64,000 nucleotides of DNA, taken from positions 114,379-178,378 of the forward strand of contig NZ_BRVM01000007.1 in the NCBI RefSeq assembly GCF_026011715.1, given 5' to 3'. The translations under genes were made by a program, and so were the position numbers. Source of the stretch: Cytobacillus sp. NCCP-133. Lineage in GTDB: Bacteria; Bacillota; Bacilli; Bacillales; Cytobacillaceae. Within the stretch, counting starts at the first letter, position 1. Each line of letters starts with the position of its first letter. A model generated the notes under the pieces. That model was not told the DNA's origin. It made no database searches and saw only the letters and a list, made by a program, of their open reading frames with translations. This document shows positions 42,002 to 51,185 of the stretch, piece by piece.

Positions 42002-42374
42002 AATTCGTATTCCAGACCAATGGCTTAAAACAGGTAAGACAAAAGCTTAATTTTGCAGCATATAAAATATTTGTTTGTTTTTACTAAAAAGGCTATACAA
42101 TTTCTCCAATTAACAGTCTAAATAATCAGCAATGAGGTCTAACTCAGGCAACTGAAAAAAGGAAGCCCAACTATTCAGGGCTTCCTTTTTCAGCGGCTGG
42201 ATTTCTCCACAAAATGGGATGTAGCATTTATTACTATCGCTTCTGCAGGATTCCCCAGCCTCCAAGCTGACTTCAGCAGTCCGCTGCCTCAATGATGTAT
42301 GCTTCATTCGGTTCTTTTTGGCACATGAAACGCCCTCTTCCTGCTCATACTATGGTCGGAGGTGTGCCAGCGAT
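42002..42374. other. Intergenic stretch before the VanW gene
   Basis: 373 nt. Apart from the terminator at 42155-42191 I see no gene or repeat. A 65-codon frame on the minus strand runs through that terminator and is not credible. Confidence 0.5.
42155..42191 (+). terminator. Terminator downstream of the M50-like gene
   Basis: AAAAAAGGAAGCCC pairs with GGGCTTCCTTTTT over AACTATTCA. Confidence 0.85.
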
Positions 42375-43310
42375 ATGAATCTCACATGGTTATTCGGATT
42401 CCTTTTTTTCATACAATCTCATACGGCCAATCTTCCTGAAACTTTAACCATTGAAAACGAAGGGGAAAACATAGCAAGCATGGAGCGGGCTGAATACCAA
42501 ATACCTTTTCCAGGCATGCCCCTTATCGATTTTGAAAAATTTAATCAGTTTCTGGACAAATTGGATCAACAGATGTACTTGCCGCCGGAAAATGCTTATA
42601 TTGATGATGCAGGAAAAATTGTTTCTGAAAAGCCAGGCAGAAAACTTCATCGCAAAGCATTTACAGACCTTTTTTATACATATTTTTATCAAAGAGGACC
42701 AGCAAACGCAGAAATTCCGATGCTGACGGTTTACCCGCGAGTGGACCGCGACCTTCTTGCCTATATACGTGTAAAGCAGATTGGCCAATATGTAACCTAT
42801 TTTAATCCCAGCAACACTACACGCTCCCACAATATTGAATTGGCAGCCGATGCTATCAATAATTATGTTGTATTTCCGGGCGAAACGTTCTCTTTCAACA
42901 GGGCAGTAGGCAGGCGGACAAAAGAAAAAGGCTATATGCGAGCACCTGTTATCGTGAGGGGCGAGCTTTCAGAGGATATTGGAGGCGGCATCTGCCAGGT
43001 TTCCTCCACTCTTTTTAACGCAGTCGACCGGGCCGGGGTCAAGGTGCTCGAACGGTATTCCCACAGCAAAAAGGTTCCGTATGTACCGCCAGGACGGGAT
43101 GCAACTGTCAGCTGGTATGGCCCTGACTTTACTTTTAAAAACCGGTACAGCTACCCGCTGCTTATCCGGGCAAAAGCCATAAACGGCCAGATGGTCATCA
43201 GAGTGTTTTCGTCTGATGAAATTGATTATGAACCCCGTCTGGTGCCGAAAGCATCCAAAATGCTTCCTGAAGAAATCAATAGGGACCAAGAAACAAAAAC
43301 CGATGACTAA
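42375..43310 (+). CDS. VanW-family protein
   Basis: 311 residues from ATG 42375, giving a short hydrophobic N-terminus (LTWLFGFLFFIQSHTANL) that acts as signal or anchor. The VanW domain is in the C-terminal half: YVTYFNPSNTTRSHNIELAA, NNYVVFPGETFSFNRAVGRR, GGGICQVSSTLFNAVDRAG and PPGRDATVSWYGPDFTFKN. The preceding region resembles the YoaR N-terminal part. VanW proteins occur with some glycopeptide-resistance genes, but the function is unknown; no van genes are nearby. Probably on the outer face of the membrane. Confidence 0.88.
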   Translation: MNLTWLFGFLFFIQSHTANLPETLTIENEGENIASMERAEYQIPFPGMPLIDFEKFNQFLDKLDQQMYLPPENAYIDDAGKIVSEKPGRKLHRKAFTDLFYTYFYQRGPANAEIPMLTVYPRVDRDLLAYIRVKQIGQYVTYFNPSNTTRSHNIELAADAINNYVVFPGETFSFNRAVGRRTKEKGYMRAPVIVRGELSEDIGGGICQVSSTLFNAVDRAGVKVLERYSHSKKVPYVPPGRDATVSWYGPDFTFKNRYSYPLLIRAKAINGQMVIRVFSSDEIDYEPRLVPKASKMLPEEINRDQETKTDD

Positions 43311-43311
43311 A

Positions 43312-43569
43312 CTATAAAAACAGACCCACTATCATCATGACTAATCCGAAAATGGCTGAACCGCGCTTCACACTTTTATTTTGCTGGGGCTTTAAAAACA
43401 AGCTGATGACAAACCCGACAGGAAGAACGAAGCCATTCAGGTTAACATTAAATGAACCTAAGAAATAATAGCCGATCAGCTTTAATAGTAATAGTTCTTC
43501 TTCCTCTTCCTTATTGCGGAACAAGATGTAAATGCCGGCTGCCCAAATGAGCAAAGCAATGATAAACAT
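43312..43569 (-). CDS. Small integral membrane protein
   Basis: 85 residues, three hydrophobic helices (FIIALLIWAAGIYILF, LLLKLIGYYFLGSF, GSAIFGLVMMIVGLFL) joined by a charged turn NKEEEEE and a basic stretch KPQQNKSVKRG. AAAGGGGG precedes ATG 43569. Convergent with the VanW gene, whose stop is 2 nt away. No family recognised. Confidence 0.6.
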   Translation of the reverse strand: MFIIALLIWAAGIYILFRNKEEEEELLLLKLIGYYFLGSFNVNLNGFVLPVGFVISLFLKPQQNKSVKRGSAIFGLVMMIVGLFL

Positions 43570-43629
43570 TTGCTGTACCCCCTTTTTGATAGGTTATTCT
43601 GTCATTTTGGGGATAGTGCTTAAAAGTCA

Positions 43630-43664
43630 GAAACACCCGCTGATTGATCACGGGTGTTTCTTTT
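43630..43664. terminator. Bidirectional terminator 3' of the RraA-like gene
   Basis: GAAACACCCG pairs with CGGGTGTTTC, followed by six T on the plus strand and TTTT-containing sequence on the minus strand. Confidence 0.8.
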
Positions 43665-44144
43665 TTATAGCAATTTTTTTGAAGCTACAACTATTCCATC
43701 TTCATCTGCATATACGTAATCACCAGGCTTCCAGTCGATACCCCCAAACGTAACAGGAATATCCCGATCCCCTTTTCCTTCTTTTCTGCTTTTTAAAGGA
43801 TTGCTGCCAAGCGCGAAAATACCTGTTTCCAAACTGCCAAGCTCAACAGTATCCCTGACGCATCCATAAATAATCACTCCGGCAAGCTTCCTGGATTGTG
43901 CAATTCCGCCAAGCTTATCGCCCATCAAGGCACATCTTTTCGAACCGCCGCCGTCCACAACCAATACATTTCCTTCTGGTATGGATTCCAGCGCTTCTTT
44001 TACCAGAACATTATCTTCAAAAACTCTGACAGTTGAAATCGGACCCGAAAACTTGTTTCTTTTTCCATAAGCTTTAAGTTCTTGCTGGCAGATTAAAAGG
44101 TCTTTGCTGTGTTCATCACATAAATCTGCTGTTTTAAAATCCAC
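43665..44144 (-). CDS. RraA-like protein (RraA / HMG aldolase family)
   Basis: 159 residues from GTG 44144 (AGGAGG upstream), matching the family length of about 160; the longer ATG start is not supported. Conserved blocks: TADLCDEH, VLVVDGGGSKRCALMGDKLG, GVIIYGCVRDTVEL and DEDGIVVA. E. coli RraA inhibits RNase E, while close relatives are 4-hydroxy-4-methyl-2-oxoglutarate aldolases using the GxxxR...D site seen here (R and D in GCVRDTVE). Which role applies cannot be told, though most Bacillus lack RNase E. Confidence 0.88.
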   Translation of the reverse strand: MDFKTADLCDEHSKDLLICQQELKAYGKRNKFSGPISTVRVFEDNVLVKEALESIPEGNVLVVDGGGSKRCALMGDKLGGIAQSRKLAGVIIYGCVRDTVELGSLETGIFALGSNPLKSRKEGKGDRDIPVTFGGIDWKPGDYVYADEDGIVVASKKLL

Positions 44145-44350
44145 TTGGTCTCTCCTCCTTTTTATTGCTTGATAACGCAGGTAGCAGACATCCCATATAA
44201 CGGGCATCCTCTTTGTTTATTTCGTGATTCATCTTGCTCTTCCCTCCCTTTTTCGAACTGGAATGGGAAAGATTATCGATTTCAGGCATATACCTTTAGT
44301 AAGGAAACATATTCATCTCTCCATTTGCTTATAAAAAGGGAGGTTAACAG

Positions 44351-44494
44351 ATGGGTTTAATGTGGGTGATTACTGCAGGATTCATTATTTCATTGGGACT
44401 GGCCGGATTGATGCTTGTTTATTTTTTAAAAGGGGCAATGGATTCCAACGATTCCACGACTATCGATCAGATTCAAGAGGATTCCGCAGAATGA
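44351..44494 (+). CDS. Small membrane protein, 47 residues
   Basis: AAGGGAGG lies 7 nt before ATG 44351. One transmembrane helix (WVITAGFIISLGLAGLMLVY) and a short acidic tail (DSTTIDQIQEDSAE). Good ribosome site and coding bias support a real gene. It resembles other roughly 45-residue single-pass Bacillus proteins of unknown function. Its TGA stop is the first base group of repeat A copy 5. Confidence 0.6.
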   Translation: MGLMWVITAGFIISLGLAGLMLVYFLKGAMDSNDSTTIDQIQEDSAE

Positions 44495-44697
44495 GAAAAG
44501 CGCAAGGCGCCTTGCCCACGAAGGAACGCAGACTAAAAGCGCCACGCCATGCGGCAACGTCTGCAATGACCCCCATCCTGGGGGCTTAAGCACAAGATGA
44601 GCCTCACGGAAAGGCGTTCTTTGCCTTTTTGGGAGGCTCGTCTTGTGACCTCAAGGGGGTAGGCGCCTGTAGCTAGACAGTTATCTGCTTTCAGGAA
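44494..44697 (+). repeat. Dispersed repeat family A, copy 5 (longest)
   Basis: Left border AGAAAAGCGCAAGGCGCC starts at the TGA of the 47-residue gene; right border GTAGCTAGACAGTTATCTGC. A 15-bp stem pairs CACAAGATGAGCCTC (44591-44605) with GAGGCTCGTCTTGTG (44633-44647), capped by AAAGGC/GCCTTT. GGCGCC is present near both ends and can pair. Confidence 0.9.
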
Positions 44698-44725
44698 TGT
44701 TATATTTCCTTTATCTTTTATGGAA

Positions 44726-44760
44726 AAGAGGCTGCGCGTCAAGACAGCCTCTTCGTTTTT
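44726..44760. terminator. Bidirectional terminator beside the Fpg/Nei gene
   Basis: AAGAGGCTG pairs with CAGCCTCTT, followed by GTTTTTT on the plus strand and TTTTCC on the minus strand. Confidence 0.82.
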
Positions 44761-44770
44761 TGATTGGCCA

Positions 44771-45580
44771 TTAAGTTTGGCAATTTCGGCAATAAAACGT
44801 TTTTCGTGATGAAATCTCTTCTTTTACAATGGCAGTGCTGCATCGGAGGCATGGTTCGCCCTCTCTGTCATACACCCGGCATTGCTCATTATATCCCCCT
44901 GTCTTGGTATCTCCTTTGAAAAACGGTTCCTCCATATAGCCCCCAAATTGGATCGCTCTGGTTAAGACACCTTTAAGGGACTGGTAGAGAATTTTGATTT
45001 CATCCTCATCCAGATCGTCAGCTTTTTTCATTGGAAGCAAGCCGGCTTCAAAGCATATTTCATCGCTATAGCAATTGCCGATCCCGGATAGGAATTGCTG
45101 ATTGACAAAGGTCGTTTTCAGCATCCCTCTTCTTCCGCCAATCAGCTCCCGAAAAACAGGATAGCTGAAGGTTTGGTCCATCGGGTCTGGCCCTAAATCA
45201 GCCAGCTCTTTTTCCAGTTCCGAGTCTGTTAAGAGGTGAAGATAGCCTAGCCTTAGGCCAATAAAATAGAGTTTTTTGTCACCAAAAGAAAGAATGACCT
45301 GTTTAGTACGCTCCGGGCTGTCTTCATCGTTTCCCATATACATCCAGCCGCCAAGCATAAGGTGCAGCAGGAGACTTTTTCCTGAGCTTAGCTTGAAGAT
45401 GAGATGCTTGGCTTTCCGTTGAATTTCAGTTAACCCACTATTTATAAGCTCACTTTTAAACTGGGCAGGATTAACATTGATTGATTTTTCACGGTTAACT
45501 TCCACACCCGTTATCGTTTTGCCAGCCAGCTTTTCAGTCAAGATCCTTCTATAGATTTCCATTTCAGGAAGCTCAGGCAT
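44771..45580 (-). CDS. Formamidopyrimidine-DNA glycosylase / endonuclease VIII family
   Basis: 269 residues. Removes oxidised bases and cuts the strand. The true start is ATG 45580 (AAGGAGT upstream), since Pro 2 and Glu 3 (MPELPEME) are the catalytic residues. The middle H2TH region reads KTTFVNQQFLSGIGNCYSDE. The C-terminal zinc finger starts CRVYDREGEPCLRC and ends FYCRNCQT. It differs enough from canonical MutM that an MutM or Nei role cannot be assigned with certainty. Confidence 0.9.
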   Translation of the reverse strand: MPELPEMEIYRRILTEKLAGKTITGVEVNREKSINVNPAQFKSELINSGLTEIQRKAKHLIFKLSSGKSLLLHLMLGGWMYMGNDEDSPERTKQVILSFGDKKLYFIGLRLGYLHLLTDSELEKELADLGPDPMDQTFSYPVFRELIGGRRGMLKTTFVNQQFLSGIGNCYSDEICFEAGLLPMKKADDLDEDEIKILYQSLKGVLTRAIQFGGYMEEPFFKGDTKTGGYNEQCRVYDREGEPCLRCSTAIVKEEISSRKTFYCRNCQT

Positions 45581-45790
45581 AGAGTCAACTCCTTCCAAAT
45601 AATCTGTTTTCTTAGTATTGAATGGAAGGAATAACTTCATCCCTATCTTAGAACTTGAATTTTTTAACAAATGTTCCTTTCATTTGATTTAAACACTTAT
45701 CTTTTTAACTATGCTGAAATTTTGGTTTTTGGAAAGGCTGGAGAGTAGTATTTAAAGGCAGAACTGTAGGTAGATTATAGTCTAGACCGT

Positions 45791-45826
45791 AAAAAGAAGA
45801 TTCCGCTGCTCCGGAATCTTCTTTGG
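45791..45826 (-). terminator. Terminator of the Cys/Met PLP-enzyme gene
   Basis: AAAGAAGATTCCGG pairs with CGGAATCTTCTTT, with TTTTT on the minus strand, 4 nt after the stop. Confidence 0.88.
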
Positions 45827-45829
45827 TTT

Positions 45830-46966
45830 TCAAGTTAAGCTTTTTTGGATGGCTTGATTGAGCTGTGCAATAATATCTTCCGCATGCTCTATGCCGATTG
45901 AAATGCGCACCACATGCTTTGTAATGCCCAGTTCCTTGCATGTTTTTTCAGGGAGTGCCCTGTGAGAGGTAGTCAATGGGTGGGATACGGATGTCTCAAC
46001 ACCGGCAAGAGTCGGAACAATTTTAATCCAGCCAAGCCCTTTGAAAAATTCATTCACATTGATATGATCTGCAAGATCAACTGTCACGATTGCACCAAAT
46101 CCTTCTTCCCCGTGCTGGAATGGATAGTAAACCGTTTTAATATTCGAGTTCTCCTTCAGAGCCTCTGCCACTTTCTTCGCGTTGGAGGCTTGCTGCCTCA
46201 TTCGAAGGGCGAGGGTTTTCGCTCCCCTGCAGGTCAGCCATGCTTCAAAAGGGCTGAGATTCGCTCCAAGATTCACGATTTTTCCGCGGGCTTTCCCAGT
46301 CAGTTCTTCATCTCCGACAAGGACACCCGCTGTGATATCGCTATGGCCTCCGATATACTTGGTTGCACTATGAACCACTAAATCGATTCCTTTAAGATAT
46401 GGCTGACAATGGTATGGAGTTGCAAATGTATTATCAATAAGCGATACAAGGTTATGCTTTCTTGCAAGGCGCGCTACTTCTTCCAGGCTTTCCACTCTCA
46501 ATAAGGGGTTTGTAATGGATTCGGAGTAGATTAGCTTGGTATTCCCGCGGATGGCTTCCTCAACTTTAGATAGATCGGAAAAAGACACGACTGTTACTTC
46601 AATTCCCAGCTGTGTCAGCTCTTCTTTAATTAAATGGAAGCTGCCTCCATACAGATCATCCGCGGCCACAATATGGTCGCCGCTTTTGACAACGGCAAGG
46701 ACCCCCGCAAGAATGGCTGACAAGCCTGATGATGCACAAGCGCCAGCGGGTGCTCCTTCGAGTCCCGCGATTAGCTCGCCAAGCTCGTCTGTATTGGGGT
46801 TCCCAACCCTGGAATATAAATAATGGCCGTTCCCCTGATAAAAGCCTTCCAATTCATCAAGGTCATTAAAAGCAAAGGCAGATGTCTGGTAAATAGGGGT
46901 CACCTTGCTTTTAATGATCCTTTCATTCTTATTTTTCTTATGCAGTACAGCGGTCTCAAAATTCAT
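45830..46966 (-). CDS. Cys/Met metabolism PLP enzyme (cystathionine gamma-synthase/lyase-like)
   Basis: 378 residues. Family blocks: YSRVGNPNTDELGELIAGLE, GLSAILAGVLAVV, SLIDNTFATPYHCQPY and the PLP lysine in SATKYIGGHSD, then GANLSPFEAWLTCRGAKTL. These fit MetB/MetC/MccB/MegL enzymes; the reaction cannot be fixed by sequence alone. The leader (46967-47100) has no SAM-riboswitch features that I can see. AAGGGGACAAG precedes ATG 46966. Confidence 0.88.
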   Translation of the reverse strand: MNFETAVLHKKNKNERIIKSKVTPIYQTSAFAFNDLDELEGFYQGNGHYLYSRVGNPNTDELGELIAGLEGAPAGACASSGLSAILAGVLAVVKSGDHIVAADDLYGGSFHLIKEELTQLGIEVTVVSFSDLSKVEEAIRGNTKLIYSESITNPLLRVESLEEVARLARKHNLVSLIDNTFATPYHCQPYLKGIDLVVHSATKYIGGHSDITAGVLVGDEELTGKARGKIVNLGANLSPFEAWLTCRGAKTLALRMRQQASNAKKVAEALKENSNIKTVYYPFQHGEEGFGAIVTVDLADHINVNEFFKGLGWIKIVPTLAGVETSVSHPLTTSHRALPEKTCKELGITKHVVRISIGIEHAEDIIAQLNQAIQKSLT

Positions 46967-47109
46967 CTGACTTGTCCCCTTTAAAAGAAATAAGGGCTGG
47001 ACTTCGCCCAGACCTTTCGTCCCCGAAAATATGCTGAATTGTAAATCAATTTCGATAAGAACATTATATCAATAACGTTTTTTTACGTCAATGAAGGAAT
47101 GCAGGGGTC

Positions 47110-48303
47110 CTATTTTACTTCCGGTAAAAAGCTTTTGGTCCTGATTCCTGTTCTTCTAAGGATGACGGTTGTATTTACTTGAACATCCGCTTCCGCAAAC
47201 TTTTCATCCCAGTTATGCTCAACTTTTTTATAATTTTTATAGTCCCGCCTTTGCACGACTTCTCCAAAGCCGAAAATATCTGTCCCATACTCATTCTGAA
47301 CCTTTTTAATGGTTCCTGAAATAATTTTTTCTAAATGCTTTTCTGCACTGTGATTGTATTCCTTATAGGTTTTTGCCTGATCAAATTGATTATTGCATTG
47401 AGTCCCATCCACATATGCCTCTGCCCGTATATTAATATCTATTTTAGGCTGGCCGCCTTGCATGTCCCCTTTGATCTTTGTTTTTGTGTCATAAACTCTT
47501 ATTCCCATATATCGATCTTCTGCACATTTTACTGTTAAAGATGTTTTGATTATTTTATCCTGAATCCATAAATAATTTCTTGAATCCTCCAAAGACAGAT
47601 AGCCCGCCAACCTATCTTTTTTAAAGATAGCCAGTGAATCCAGAACGACCAGCGCATCCGGTGTTACTTTTTTCATATTATCGGAACTAACGCCCTTCTC
47701 CGGGTCTCCCTGGATGGAAACTGCAGCCATTACAGGCTGCCGGCCCGAAGAAGTCCATGCCATGATGACATCGTTCATCCTGACTCCGGGATCGCCTCCC
47801 CAATCCTTCTTCATCGTGTCGAGCTGGGTATGGAGCTTTAAAGATGGCGATTTTTGAAATTGGTAGGTTACCCTTAAAATATCGGATCCCCTTGCACCTC
47901 TTGCAACCAGAATATTAAAATCATCGCGTATTTCCCTGTTTCTTTCCAGAAAGTCAATGAAATCAATAATTCCTTCCTTGGCCAGCTCTTCCCCAATGAT
48001 CAAGGTCCTCATATGCGAATAGATCAAATGCCTTGAAATGCCTTCATTTACTTTATAGGTGAGTTCTGAAAGCGAATTGCCTTCTGTCTCATAGACGATT
48101 GACGGAGCAAACCCGCTTGCCGTTTGTTTATTTAGTTCAGTTGCATTAATCCCCTCAACCGCTAACACATATTTTTCATTTTCCCCCTTATCTACAGCCA
48201 TTCCTGTTACAACCGTTATTTTACTTAGTTCTTTTTGGTCCCAGCAGCCTGTAAGCAAAAAGGAGGCTAAAGTAAGAATCGCTATAGCCGTAATTTTTTT
48301 CAA
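47110..48303 (-). CDS. Spore germination protein, Ger(x)C family lipoprotein
   Basis: 397 residues. Signal peptide with lipobox LTGC (Cys 19), followed by WDQKELS, the near-universal start of mature GerAC proteins. The three-domain C subunit is a lipoprotein on the inner spore membrane and part of the nutrient germinant receptor. The start overlaps the A-subunit gene by 4 nt. It is the last gene of the operon. Confidence 0.93.
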   Translation of the reverse strand: MKKITAIAILTLASFLLTGCWDQKELSKITVVTGMAVDKGENEKYVLAVEGINATELNKQTASGFAPSIVYETEGNSLSELTYKVNEGISRHLIYSHMRTLIIGEELAKEGIIDFIDFLERNREIRDDFNILVARGARGSDILRVTYQFQKSPSLKLHTQLDTMKKDWGGDPGVRMNDVIMAWTSSGRQPVMAAVSIQGDPEKGVSSDNMKKVTPDALVVLDSLAIFKKDRLAGYLSLEDSRNYLWIQDKIIKTSLTVKCAEDRYMGIRVYDTKTKIKGDMQGGQPKIDINIRAEAYVDGTQCNNQFDQAKTYKEYNHSAEKHLEKIISGTIKKVQNEYGTDIFGFGEVVQRRDYKNYKKVEHNWDEKFAEADVQVNTTVILRRTGIRTKSFLPEVK

Positions 48304-49889
48304 TTGGCTCCCTCCCCTTTTATCGGCGGAGGAGAAGGCGATCCTGTTTTTGGCATTTTGTCAGGCTTCCCGGTTTTTAAATAGGAAGGCCTCTGGTTCA
48401 TGCTCCAGAACGGAAAGCGAAAGAAAACATCTTTCTGCTCTTCAATAATAAATGGAGCAACCGGCGATAAATAGGGAACGCCAAACGATCTTAGCGAGCT
48501 TAAGTGAGCGACGATAAAAACAAGGACAATCAGCACGCCATAAAGCCCCAGTATCGCTGAAACAATAATCAGCATAAAGCGCAAAAGCCTTGCTGCTGCA
48601 GCAAAACTGTAGGTGGGCGATACAAAATTAGCAATTGCCGTAATGGCGACGATGATGACCATGATATTCGAGATAATTCCAGCTTCAGCAGCGGCCTGTC
48701 CGATTACCAGGGCACCGACAATGGAAACCGTCTGCCCGACAGCCCTTGGCATCCTTACTCCAGCTTCACGCAGGATTTCAAATGTCACTTCCATAATCAG
48801 CACCTCGATTACTGCCGGAAACGGCACCCCCTCACGCTGGGCAATAATCCCCAGCAGGAGCTGAGTCGGCAGAAGTTCATGATGAAAGGTTAAAATGCCG
48901 ACATATAAGGAAGGAGTGAGCAGTGCAATCATAAATGATAAATACCTGATGATCCTTAGAAAGCTTCCCATCATATAGTTTTGGTAATAATCCTCCGCTA
49001 TTGAAAAGAAATCAACGAGAACCGCAGGAACCAATAATACAAATGGCGTCCCATCAACTAAAATGACAATTTTGCCATCAAGCAGATTGGCCGCCACCGT
49101 ATCAGGCCTTTCAGTATTCAGCGCCAGTGGAAAGGGGGTGGCCGATTTATCCGCGATCAGCTCTTCAACATTGCCAGATTCAAATATAGCATGTACCTTT
49201 ATGCTGTTAAGCCTTTTACGGACCTCCTGAACGATTTTTTCATTCGAAATGCCTTCCATATAACCGATGTAGACAGATGTGTGGGTCTCGCTTCCGATGA
49301 TACATTTTTCGAAGCGAAGATGCCTATTTTTAATTCGTCTCCTTATTAGACTTACGTTGGTAGAGATCGATTCGACAAATCCATCTTTTGGCCCCCTGAT
49401 AACAGTCTGTGTACTGGGCTCTGTGATTGCACGATCTTCATTGCTTGGCATGAAAAGGGAAAGTGCCTTCTCCATGTCTTTAAAAACAATAATGATATTC
49501 CCATATAGCATGGCCGTTATAATGTCATCAAATGTTTCAATAAGCTGGTAGCCTGCTCCCCCAAACTTTTCCTTGCATAACGCCTTCAGGTCATCCTCAG
49601 TTGTCAGTTCAAGCCCATCATGCTTTCCATTGAGTGACTGCAAGATGGTTTCTTTCAGAAGGTTCGTATCAACCGTGGTTGTTAAATAGAGCAGCAGCGC
49701 ATCTTTGCCTTCTGTTTTCAGCTCATCCATGCTTAAATCGATTGTGCTTCCAAACTCAGCCTTTACTTTTTCTTTTAGCTCCTCCAGGCTCAGAGAATGG
49801 AGCTCCTCTACGGTGTCCGGAAGTTCTTCCTGGTGGATTGGAAGCTCTTTCTTCTTTCGCATTTTTAACAGGGATGTAAGAATACTCAA
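48300..49889 (-). CDS. Spore germination receptor subunit A (GerA/GerAA family)
   Basis: 529 residues. A hydrophilic N-terminal domain (1-300) with the family motifs KCIIGSETHTSVYIGYMEGI and PDTVAANLLDGKIVILVDGT precedes about five membrane helices (315-480) and a short Pro-rich tail. The A subunit helps form the receptor's ion-conducting core. 4-nt overlaps with the B gene upstream and the C gene downstream show translational coupling. Confidence 0.95.
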   Translation of the reverse strand: MSILTSLLKMRKKKELPIHQEELPDTVEELHSLSLEELKEKVKAEFGSTIDLSMDELKTEGKDALLLYLTTTVDTNLLKETILQSLNGKHDGLELTTEDDLKALCKEKFGGAGYQLIETFDDIITAMLYGNIIIVFKDMEKALSLFMPSNEDRAITEPSTQTVIRGPKDGFVESISTNVSLIRRRIKNRHLRFEKCIIGSETHTSVYIGYMEGISNEKIVQEVRKRLNSIKVHAIFESGNVEELIADKSATPFPLALNTERPDTVAANLLDGKIVILVDGTPFVLLVPAVLVDFFSIAEDYYQNYMMGSFLRIIRYLSFMIALLTPSLYVGILTFHHELLPTQLLLGIIAQREGVPFPAVIEVLIMEVTFEILREAGVRMPRAVGQTVSIVGALVIGQAAAEAGIISNIMVIIVAITAIANFVSPTYSFAAAARLLRFMLIIVSAILGLYGVLIVLVFIVAHLSSLRSFGVPYLSPVAPFIIEEQKDVFFRFPFWSMNQRPSYLKTGKPDKMPKTGSPSPPPIKGEGAN

Positions 49890-51007
49890 AACTTCATCTC
49901 CTTCACGCCGGATTTAGTCTTCTTCTTCCTTAGCTTCCAAACTAACAGGAGTAACAGGAATGATGGCAGTCCAAATTGCATAGGCAAGTGCAGAAAGTAT
50001 GGAACAAGCTCCAGGCCCTCCTGCCAGTGGTCGCCGAAGTTCACCGAAATCAAAATGGAAAACACGGAAACAATCATAGCTGCCGGCAGCGAAAAGTAGC
50101 GGTACGGAAGACGAAAGGTATATTCAAGGCCCTTTAATCCTGCAAACATAAACACTGATCCTTTGATTAAAATGCCAAGCATCATAATAAAAACGACCAA
50201 TGCATCAATTCTCTCAATAAAATTTCCGATTGAGACTTCACGTGCAGAACTAAGCATGGGAAAATTCGAACGAAGCAAGGCATCCACTCCCAATGTGACA
50301 ATCATTAAAAACATAGCAAATAACAGGAGCCCCCCTGCGATTCCCACTCCCAATAAAGACACGCGCAGGCAGTATTTGGAATTGGAAACAACCGGAAGAA
50401 TTAATGTAAAAGCAATTAACTCGCCAAAAGGAAAGACAATCAAAGTTGGAAATAACGCCTTTAACACTGGCTGAAACCCATCACCCAGTACAGGCTGCAA
50501 TTCAAATAGATTTACATTCCCGCTCGCAAACAAAAGGATTGTGAGAAGAAAAAGGAACCCAAATAAATAAGGGGTGAAAATTTCCGAGGTCCTTCCCAGC
50601 ACTTCAATTCCCAAATACAAAATATAAGCCATCAGCAAGCAGATGGTCAGCGAAATAATTTCGATCGGTGTTGACGGCAATATGGCAGAAGCGATCAATT
50701 CGCAAAAATCGCGGACCACCCTGCAGGCTAGATACAAGAAATAGATGACATATAAAATGGTAATCAAAACAGCAATAGGCCTTTTAAAGCAAAACTCCAT
50801 GATTTCAAATAAGTTCTTCCCAGGAAGCCGGCTGATAATAAAGTAATAAAATAGCATCACTCCGAGACCGATTATCACTGCTATTGCGATGGCAATCCAA
50901 GCATCTTTTTTTGCATCCCCGCCAACCCCGACCACAATCGCACTGCCTAAAAGGAAATTGATCATTAACGTCAGCAGCTGACTGAGAGATATATTCTCCT
51001 TTAACAT
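49886..51007 (-). CDS. Spore germination receptor subunit B (GerAB/APC family)
   Basis: 373 residues, ten membrane helices, amino-acid-transporter fold. N-terminus ISLSQLLTLMINFLLGSAIV is typical of GerAB. It binds the germinant. It is the first gene of the operon, so the order is B-A-C rather than the usual A-B-C. The start codon lies only 21 nt from a truncated repeat A copy, which occupies the expected promoter region; no clear sigma-G promoter is visible between them. Confidence 0.93.
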   Translation of the reverse strand: MLKENISLSQLLTLMINFLLGSAIVVGVGGDAKKDAWIAIAIAVIIGLGVMLFYYFIISRLPGKNLFEIMEFCFKRPIAVLITILYVIYFLYLACRVVRDFCELIASAILPSTPIEIISLTICLLMAYILYLGIEVLGRTSEIFTPYLFGFLFLLTILLFASGNVNLFELQPVLGDGFQPVLKALFPTLIVFPFGELIAFTLILPVVSNSKYCLRVSLLGVGIAGGLLLFAMFLMIVTLGVDALLRSNFPMLSSAREVSIGNFIERIDALVVFIMMLGILIKGSVFMFAGLKGLEYTFRLPYRYFSLPAAMIVSVFSILISVNFGDHWQEGLELVPYFLHLPMQFGLPSFLLLLLVWKLRKKKTKSGVKEMKF

Positions 51008-51027
51008 CTAATCACCATTCCCTTTAT

Positions 51028-51092
51028 GAAAAGCGCAGGGCGCCTTGCCCACGAGGAAACGCAGACTAAGAGCGCCACGTCCTGTGGTTATC
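51028..51092 (+). repeat. Dispersed repeat family A, copy 6 (truncated)
   Basis: Left border GAAAAGCGCAGGGCGCC and the first part of the long form (to GCCACGTCCTGTGG), then a direct jump to TTATCT. The right part is missing. It lies just upstream of the germination operon. Confidence 0.85.
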
Positions 51093-51185
51093 TTTTAAGA
51101 AAAACATAGTTTGAGCATGAATAGCCTGGAAGCCATAGCTTATGCTATTTCATTAATTCGGCTAAAAAATTCGGCTAAAAGTTTC

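Noticed and set aside
42110..42307. Minus-strand ORF of 65 codons before the VanW gene
   Set aside because: It contains a strong terminator hairpin (42155-42191) and its start has no ribosome binding site.
44362..44589. Plus-strand ORF overlapping the 47-residue gene
   Set aside because: It is out of frame with the well-started small gene and runs into repeat A copy 5.
45705..45941. Minus-strand ORF of 78 codons
   Set aside because: It overlaps the 3' end of the Cys/Met PLP-enzyme gene out of frame and crosses that gene's terminator.
46967..47100. SAM (S-box) riboswitch or T-box upstream of the Cys/Met PLP-enzyme gene
   Set aside because: The leader lacks the conserved S-box core and T-box sequence; only a short hairpin near 47010 is visible.
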